From contig JANWXM010000004.1 in NCBI GenBank assembly GCA_025055285.1, forward strand, positions 62,001 to 126,000: 64,000 nucleotides of DNA. Direction: 5' to 3'. A program made the position numbers and the translations under genes. The notes below the pieces were generated by a model. It did no database searches and was not told where the DNA came from. It was given only the letters and a program-made list of their open reading frames with translations. The stretch is from Saprospiraceae bacterium. Its GTDB lineage: Bacteria; Bacteroidota; Bacteroidia; Chitinophagales; Saprospiraceae. Shown piece by piece: positions 58,179 through 64,000 of the stretch (the first letter of the stretch is position 1; every line of letters begins with the position of its first letter).

Positions 58179-58730
58179 TCAGGATTTCTTTTTCAGTATA
58201 GCACGCTGAAACACACTAAACGGGTAAGTATTGACTTCGGGTATCCTCTCTCCATGGTGTTCTGCATTTCCGCTAGCACTTACAAGTCTATCCTCACCCG
58301 AGTATACTTCGAAAATCAGGGTCTGCTCGTCCAATTTCTCGTAGGTGCATAGCAAGCGGCTGTTCATAACTGTGAACCAACTCATGAGTTTAGGCCCGTA
58401 CAGGTAACTTTCTATGGCAATACTATTTTTTTCATCTACTCTCCAGAGGCCGAGCTCGGGCATAACGGGAACTAGTTCATATGGCCGCCAGTCTTGTTCC
58501 TTCGGCCCATAGATAAGGCCAAAGGTGTATCGGCCCTCTTTGGATGTGTCTATAGGATGGATTTCTAATTGCATGGGCACAGATTGAACCAGTCCTTTTG
58601 GACCGTAAATGTTCAGCACTCCTGACCAAGAGCCTATCCAATCAGCAGGGAAAGAAGAGGTAGTCGCAACTTGAGCCAGCAGCTGAACAACAGAAAGAGA
58701 AAAGTACAGAGCGAGAAGGGAAAATTTCAT
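58179..58730 (-). CDS. Hypothetical exported protein
   Basis: Signal peptide MKFSLLALYFSLSVVQLLAQ; about 183 aa; no family recognised. Confidence 0.65.
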   Translation of the reverse strand: MKFSLLALYFSLSVVQLLAQVATTSSFPADWIGSWSGVLNIYGPKGLVQSVPMQLEIHPIDTSKEGRYTFGLIYGPKEQDWRPYELVPVMPELGLWRVDEKNSIAIESYLYGPKLMSWFTVMNSRLLCTYEKLDEQTLIFEVYSGEDRLVSASGNAEHHGERIPEVNTYPFSVFQRAILKKKS

Positions 58731-58800
58731 GAGGAATGAGACCTTTGAGTGTCAATTTAGAACGTGATAAAGAAAATCCATCAGCACAAAGGTAACAGCT

Positions 58801-60597
58801 ATGCGTCTCTTTCCTCGGCTTTCCTCCTTCTCAGTGTCCTTTTGGTTAAGAGCCTTCGTTGAGGTTTGCATGCGCTTCCCAGTGACCATAATGTGTGCGG
58901 GGCTATTCACAGCTGCTTTTATACAGCTTGTAACTGGCCAAACAGAAGCGCATGAAAGTACTAAGTTGTTAAGGTCTAGTCTATTGGGAATTCCGTTAAG
59001 TATTGGCTTTGCAGCCTGGGCCGAGCGGATGGAGTGGGAGAGGTGGAGAAATTACTTCTTACAAGGTATAGGCTTACTCCTTGCGACCCTATGCTTTTTC
59101 CTACTGGATCCAAGAAAACACAATTGGGAAGGAGTGCAAGCTCCGCGTTATTTTGCTGCTTTGGTTTTAGCGCATTTGTGGGTGGCTCTCTCGCCTTTCT
59201 TAGGCCGCCGAAGCACCATAGCTGATTTTTGGGAGTACAACAAGCGTTTGCTGACCCATTTTGTCGTTGGAGTAGTATATTCAGCTATTATTTTCGCAGG
59301 GTTAGCCTTCGCTATTAGCGCCACTAATGCGCTGTTCGACCTGAATTGGAGCAGCAAAGTATACGGTTACCTGTTCGGTTTTATCGCGGGCATTTTTCAA
59401 ACAGCTTTCTTTCTTTATCATTTCCCCAAGTCGTTGCTTTTTGACGACGACGAGACGGGGTATCCAGTTATTCTCAAGAATCTCTGTCAGTATGTGTTTG
59501 TTCCGGTAGTAGGTCTGTATTTCCTAATTCTGTATGCTTATGCGATCAAGATCGCAGTCTCGTGGGATTTACCCCGAGGATGGGTTTCTTCGTTAGTTTT
59601 GGGCTTTTCTACCATTGGAATTTTTACCTACCTGGTCACTTATCGCTTACCTGACTATGCGACTGACCGATGGGTGCTGCTTTTCCATCGACTTTTTTGG
59701 TGGGCATCGGTTCCTCCAGTCATTTTATTGTTTGTTGCCATTGGACGGCGAATTCTCGATTACGGAGTAACACCTCCTCGTTACTTAATTGCGTGCGGAG
59801 GAGTATGGCTCTTAATTACTTGTCTATACTTCTTGTGGGCAAAAAAGGGCGATATTCGCTTTATTCCTGCTTCACTAGCAGTATTCATCGTGCCGGCCAT
59901 TATCGGGCCGTTGAGTGCCTTTGACGTGTCGGTGCGCAGCCAAACGAGCATTCTTAAGGCGATCTTTGAGGAAAATAAGGCCTTCGAAAGCAGCGGTCTG
60001 CTTAAAAAAGACCTGTCAAGCATGCCTGAAAAGGATCGAGAGCGAGTGCGCTCCATCGTACAATTCTTGAGCCAGCAAGATGCCCTAGACCAGATAAGTT
60101 CCTGGTTTTCAGAACCTATTACTGCTATCGCACCAGACTCGCTGCCTCCTTACGAAGCCACTCAAGCCGTTCTGGCGTATCTTCATCTGGAGCAGCCGAT
60201 GAGCAATGAGGTACTCTACCTGAATGCTCAACCTCCAGGAAGCAGCTTGAAGCCTATACCCATCAGTGGATTTCGCTCGTTGTATTGGCTTCAGTTGGCG
60301 GCAGGCATTGTCTCTGAGGCGCCTCGACCTCCCTACGTCCAGCTGGCCTCTTCAGGGAGGGCTATCCTCGTTTACCTGAATCGAAATCAATTGCGCATTG
60401 ATACGCTTGAATTTGGGCGGCATTTGTTTCAATGGGAAACTACAGGGCGTAAAGGCGAAAGTGTGCTTTCCGACAGCCTCGCTAACATAGAATGGAACAA
60501 AGGGCCGCATACTTATCGCCTGCATGTGCGCGAATTATGGCTAGAAGAGAATACCCGCCGAATACAGCAGCTGAATGGAGTATTACTTGTCAAATGA
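58801..60597 (+). CDS. DUF4153-like multi-pass membrane protein
   Basis: Multiple TM helices; LFDLNWSSKVYGYLFGFIAGIFQTAFFLYHFPKSL, ILYAYAIKIAVSWDLPRGWVSSLVLGFSTIGIF. Confidence 0.8.
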   Translation: MRLFPRLSSFSVSFWLRAFVEVCMRFPVTIMCAGLFTAAFIQLVTGQTEAHESTKLLRSSLLGIPLSIGFAAWAERMEWERWRNYFLQGIGLLLATLCFFLLDPRKHNWEGVQAPRYFAALVLAHLWVALSPFLGRRSTIADFWEYNKRLLTHFVVGVVYSAIIFAGLAFAISATNALFDLNWSSKVYGYLFGFIAGIFQTAFFLYHFPKSLLFDDDETGYPVILKNLCQYVFVPVVGLYFLILYAYAIKIAVSWDLPRGWVSSLVLGFSTIGIFTYLVTYRLPDYATDRWVLLFHRLFWWASVPPVILLFVAIGRRILDYGVTPPRYLIACGGVWLLITCLYFLWAKKGDIRFIPASLAVFIVPAIIGPLSAFDVSVRSQTSILKAIFEENKAFESSGLLKKDLSSMPEKDRERVRSIVQFLSQQDALDQISSWFSEPITAIAPDSLPPYEATQAVLAYLHLEQPMSNEVLYLNAQPPGSSLKPIPISGFRSLYWLQLAAGIVSEAPRPPYVQLASSGRAILVYLNRNQLRIDTLEFGRHLFQWETTGRKGESVLSDSLANIEWNKGPHTYRLHVRELWLEENTRRIQQLNGVLLVK

Positions 60598-60674
60598 AAT
60601 TTTATGCAGCTCACCGATTTACCTTTTAACAAAAAGTTTATCTCATAAAACGAGGTATTTTTTGGTTGTTCGGT

Positions 60675-60682
60675 TATTTTTG
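60675..60682 (+). promoter_or_regulatory. -7 element TATTTTTG upstream of ompA-like gene
   Basis: Exact TAnnTTTG, 34 nt from the ATG. Confidence 0.4.
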
Positions 60683-60716
60683 CCTTTCATCATTTTAAAA
60701 TACCTGTACTCAATTT

Positions 60717-61550
60717 ATGAAAAATTGGTCTATCTTGTCGCTATTGTTGTTCTTGATTAGCAAAATAGCGGCTCAAACACAAAATTCACATCCCAAAGAC
60801 AAAGTGGGTGCTGCCGATCATCCGATGATCACGCGGATGAGCCATTTCTACATTGCAGATTATTTGAGCAACTATGACGCCTTTGAGTTTCGTCTGTCTT
60901 CTGCCAAGCGTCAGCGCGTAGAAGGAAAACGCACGCGCATTTATTACAAGCACGACAAAAGTTCGCCTGAGCCAAGCGTACTGCAAATCATGCGCAACTA
61001 CGAGAATGCGATTAAACACATCGGTGGAAAAACGATTGCGATAGAAGAGCGATACGGCTACGCTACGTTTCGCCTGGATCGCGAGAAGGATACGGTTTGG
61101 GTGAGCCTGTCTAACTTCCTTTACAATCCCATTCAGTTTCAACTAGACATCGTAGAACGGGAGGCCATGATGCAGGAGGTGACTGCTAGAGACATTCTAA
61201 AGGGCTTAGAAACAGACGGATTTTACGGGCTATATATCCTCTTTGACACTAACTCTGATCAAGTAAAACCTGAATCTGTGCCTTTGGTACGCGCAATTGT
61301 GGATTTGCTCAAACAAAATCCATCCCTACGCGTCAGCATTGATGGCCATACCGATAACGTGGGCGATGCTGCCTATAACAAAGCACTTTCTGAGCGACGT
61401 GCGCGCACAGTGTATAACCTAGTTTTGCAGCAAGGTATCCCTGCTAATCGCTTGCAATACCGCGGGTTTGGCTCAGAGGTGCCCATCGCCGATAACCGCA
61501 AGGAAAGTGGTCGGGCCCAAAATCGGCGTGTTGAAGTGGTCAAGCTGTAA
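60717..61550 (+). CDS. OmpA-family peptidoglycan-associated protein
   Basis: LYILFDTNSDQVKPESVPLVRAIVDLLKQNPSLRVSIDGHTDNVGDAAYNKALSERRARTVYNLVLQQGIPANRLQYRGFGSEVPIADNRKESGRAQNRRVEVVKL. Confidence 0.95.
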   Translation: MKNWSILSLLLFLISKIAAQTQNSHPKDKVGAADHPMITRMSHFYIADYLSNYDAFEFRLSSAKRQRVEGKRTRIYYKHDKSSPEPSVLQIMRNYENAIKHIGGKTIAIEERYGYATFRLDREKDTVWVSLSNFLYNPIQFQLDIVEREAMMQEVTARDILKGLETDGFYGLYILFDTNSDQVKPESVPLVRAIVDLLKQNPSLRVSIDGHTDNVGDAAYNKALSERRARTVYNLVLQQGIPANRLQYRGFGSEVPIADNRKESGRAQNRRVEVVKL

Positions 61551-61611
61551 TCAAAGGAATTGGGCAGCCATTTTTTTCTTCATCCTGGCGAAGTAAAGAA
61601 CAGAGATATCT

Positions 61612-61619
61612 TATCTTTG
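61612..61619 (+). promoter_or_regulatory. -7 element TATCTTTG between ompA-like gene and carB
   Basis: Exact TAnnTTTG; implied TSS about 61625. Confidence 0.55.
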
Positions 61620-61628
61620 CGCCCCAAA

Positions 61629-61823
61629 ATGTATCGAAAGAGAAGAAATAATTCTGTAAACCGTGGAAACCGGAAGCGGCGCAATGAGCCGATTCCGGTT
61701 TTTTTTTTAAAAAAAGATACCTGCTGTGAGAGATCCATCCATTCAAACCGTGTTAATTATTGGCTCTGGGCCAATTATTATTGGCCAAGCGTGCGAATTC
61801 GATTACTCTGGTTCACAAGCTAG
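61629..61823 (+). CDS. Candidate Arg-rich leader ORF overlapping carB out of frame
   Basis: ATG 61629: MYRKRRNNSVNRGNRKRRNEPIPVFF...; 7 Arg and 2 Lys in the first 19 residues; passes through the terminator hairpin; starts 9 nt after the -7 element. Confidence 0.4.
   Translation: MYRKRRNNSVNRGNRKRRNEPIPVFFLKKDTCCERSIHSNRVNYWLWANYYWPSVRIRLLWFTS
61667..61708 (+). terminator. Intrinsic terminator immediately 5' of carB
   Basis: AAACCGGAA-g-CGGC-gcaatga-GCCG-a-TTCCGGTTT (9 bp + mismatch + 4 bp) with ten T at 61699-61708; carB GTG at 61726. Confidence 0.85.
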
Positions 61824-64000
61824 TCGCTCATTGCGCGAGGAAGGCATCAAGGTAGCGCTCATCAATTCCAACCCTGCTACCATTATGACAGACCCTGTTA
61901 CCGCTGACTTCATCTATTTGAAACCTCTCGTCCCAGAGAGTATCGAATGGATTCTGCGAGAACACCAAGAAAACCCTGCTCTTCCGCGCATAGATGCGGT
62001 ACTGCCCACCATGGGAGGACAAACTGCCCTCAACCTAGCTATTGAGTGTGATAAGCTTGGTCTTTGGGAGCAATACGGCGTGCGCATGATTGGCGTCGAT
62101 ACGCGTGCCATCGAGACCACGGAAAATCGAGAAGAATTTAAGCGGTTTGTGCTTCGCTTGGGCCTTTCTGTAGCTCCCTCTTACATTGCCAATTCCTTTC
62201 TAGAGGGAAAAGAGGCGGCTCAGAAGATCGGCTTTCCGCTGGTTATCCGGCCCTCCTACACCCTTGGCGGCACGGGCGGCGGTTTTGTAATGCGTGAAGA
62301 GGACTTTGACGAAGCCCTTAGGCGCGGTTTGAATGCTTCACCGACCCACGAGGTATTAGTAGAAAAGGCCGTATTGGGCTGGAAGGAATACGAGCTGGAG
62401 TTACTTCGCGATAAGAACGACAATGTCGTCATCGTTTGCACCGTAGAGAACCTCGATCCTATGGGCATTCACACGGGCGACAGCATCACTATCGCCCCGG
62501 CAATGACGCTAAGTGACACCTGCTTTCAGCAAATGCGCGACCAGGCGTTGCGCATAATGCGTGGATTGGGCAATTTCGCCGGCGGTTGCAATGTCCAGTT
62601 CGCTCAGAATCCGGAAACCGAGGAACTTATCGCTGTTGAGGTAAATCCTCGCGTATCGCGCTCGTCGGCTCTGGCAAGTAAAGCTACGGGCTACCCCATT
62701 GCGAAAATCGCTGCTAAGTTGGCAATTGGATATACTCTAGATGAACTTTTTAATCAGATAACCAAAACGACTTCAGCCCTTTTTGAACCAGTTCAAGATT
62801 ATGTTATTGTTAAAATGCCGCGCTGGAATTTTGAGAAATTTCCAGGTGCTGACGTCCGCTTAGGGCTTCAAATGAAGTCAGTGGGCGAAGCGATGGCGAT
62901 AGGACGGAGTTTTACAGAAGCCCTCCAGAAAGCTTGCCAGAGCCAAGAAAACAATCGCGATGGCCTAGGCGCAGACATGAAAGAATGGCTCAAAACCGAT
63001 GATATTCTCGAACGCTTGGAAAAGGCCTCTGACGACCGTATTTACCGCATAAAAGATGCTCTGCGCCTGGGCATACCATCGCGCACAGTGCAAAAACTCA
63101 CTGGCATCGACCCTTGGTTTATCCAAGAAATCAAAAAACTAGTCAAGATGGAAGAGCAATTGCAGCGTTACAACGTGCCTGAAGATATTCCCGACGACTT
63201 CTTTTTGGAACTTAAGAAAAATGGTTATTCCGACGCACAAATTGCATGGTTGCTGCGCGTAGACGAAGCCTCGGTTACTCAGGAACGCAAACGTCGAGGA
63301 ATCCGACGCGTGTACAAAATGGTAGACACTTGCGCAGCAGAGTTTGAGTCAAAGACCAATTACTTTTACTCCACCTTCGAAAGCGGCATAGCGCAGTTGC
63401 CCCCCTTGACTGACGAAGAAAAAGGGGCAGACAAAATACCTGCTCCAGTTTTTAAGCCCAAAAACGAAAGTATTGTTAGGCGCGATCGCAAAAAAGTGGT
63501 AGTTATTGGCTCAGGACCCAACCGCATTGGTCAAGGTATTGAATTCGATTACTGCTGCGTCCACGGGGTATTAGCTGCAAAAGAAGTGGGCTACGAAACA
63601 ATTATGGTCAATTGCAATCCTGAGACAGTGAGCACAGATTTCGACGTAGCCGACAAACTTTATTTCGAGCCCATCTATTGGGAACATTTAGAGGAAATTT
63701 TGGAGCATGAGGTCCCTGATGGCGTCATCGTGCAGTTAGGCGGCCAAACGGCTCTTAAGCTTGCTGCTAATTTACATAAGAATGGCTGGCCCATCGTTGG
63801 CACCTCTTTTCCAGACATGGACGTTGCAGAAGACCGCGGCCGCTTTAGTGATCTGCTCAAATCCCTCCAAATTCCTTATCCTAAGTATGGAGCTGCCCGC
63901 GATGTAGATGAAGCCTTGGAAATTGCTCGCCGCCTACCGTACCCTCTACTTGTGCGTCCTAGCTATGTTTTGGGTGGCCAGCGGATGAAAATTGTTATCA
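61726..64000 (+). CDS. carB: Carbamoyl-phosphate synthase large subunit (truncated by window edge; GTG start, absent from ORF track)
   Basis: VRDPSIQTVLIIGSGPIIIGQACEFDYSGSQASRSLREEGIKVALINSNPATIMTDP...VVIGSGPNRIGQGIEFDYCCVHG; in-frame TAA at 61708-61710 limits the start. Confidence 0.97.
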   Translation, partial: MRDPSIQTVLIIGSGPIIIGQACEFDYSGSQASRSLREEGIKVALINSNPATIMTDPVTADFIYLKPLVPESIEWILREHQENPALPRIDAVLPTMGGQTALNLAIECDKLGLWEQYGVRMIGVDTRAIETTENREEFKRFVLRLGLSVAPSYIANSFLEGKEAAQKIGFPLVIRPSYTLGGTGGGFVMREEDFDEALRRGLNASPTHEVLVEKAVLGWKEYELELLRDKNDNVVIVCTVENLDPMGIHTGDSITIAPAMTLSDTCFQQMRDQALRIMRGLGNFAGGCNVQFAQNPETEELIAVEVNPRVSRSSALASKATGYPIAKIAAKLAIGYTLDELFNQITKTTSALFEPVQDYVIVKMPRWNFEKFPGADVRLGLQMKSVGEAMAIGRSFTEALQKACQSQENNRDGLGADMKEWLKTDDILERLEKASDDRIYRIKDALRLGIPSRTVQKLTGIDPWFIQEIKKLVKMEEQLQRYNVPEDIPDDFFLELKKNGYSDAQIAWLLRVDEASVTQERKRRGIRRVYKMVDTCAAEFESKTNYFYSTFESGIAQLPPLTDEEKGADKIPAPVFKPKNESIVRRDRKKVVVIGSGPNRIGQGIEFDYCCVHGVLAAKEVGYETIMVNCNPETVSTDFDVADKLYFEPIYWEHLEEILEHEVPDGVIVQLGGQTALKLAANLHKNGWPIVGTSFPDMDVAEDRGRFSDLLKSLQIPYPKYGAARDVDEALEIARRLPYPLLVRPSYVLGGQRMKIVI

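Noticed and set aside
1-64000. CRISPR arrays, prophage, IS transposases, canonical defence islands
   Set aside because: No regularly spaced repeats or such gene clusters were seen; only the Rpn-family nuclease has a possible defence connection.

Overview
This 64 kb window looks like ordinary chromosome from a Bacteroidota bacterium, probably near the Saprospiria/Chitinophagia (inference from gene content and TAnnTTTG promoters). It is densely coded. I call about 37 protein genes, including two edge-truncated genes absent from the supplied ORF track: serS at the left (minus) and a GTG-started carB at the right (plus). Housekeeping genes include rho, scpB, kdsB, sucC, cysS, tatD, rpiB, moeA, mobA, pabB, hsp20 and a degP/htrA-type protease. 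The envelope content is heavy on the type IX secretion system (T9SS) and TonB: a TonB receptor / giant T9SS cargo / PorV-like cluster, a PorP/SprF + OmpA-PD40 pair, and further T9SS-type cargo proteases. I see no CRISPR array, prophage, IS element or rRNA, and I recognised no tRNA. The most interesting signals are regulatory: (1) a strong intrinsic terminator 17 nt before carB, preceded by a Bacteroidota promoter and an Arg-rich leader ORF (candidate arginine-responsive attenuator); (2) a leader with mutually exclusive antiterminator and terminator helices before a ThuA/PQQ-dehydrogenase/cytochrome c fusion gene; (3) an in-frame internal start with a consensus Shine-Dalgarno inside an Rpn nuclease gene (possible intragenic antitoxin); (4) a palindromic operator in the promoter of an SPFH-Arc operon; (5) a DUF1648 gene broken by two in-frame stops; (6) several large perfect inverted repeats; and (7) -7 elements only 4-7 nt from start codons, suggesting leaderless mRNAs. 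All family names are from reading motifs, not database searches.
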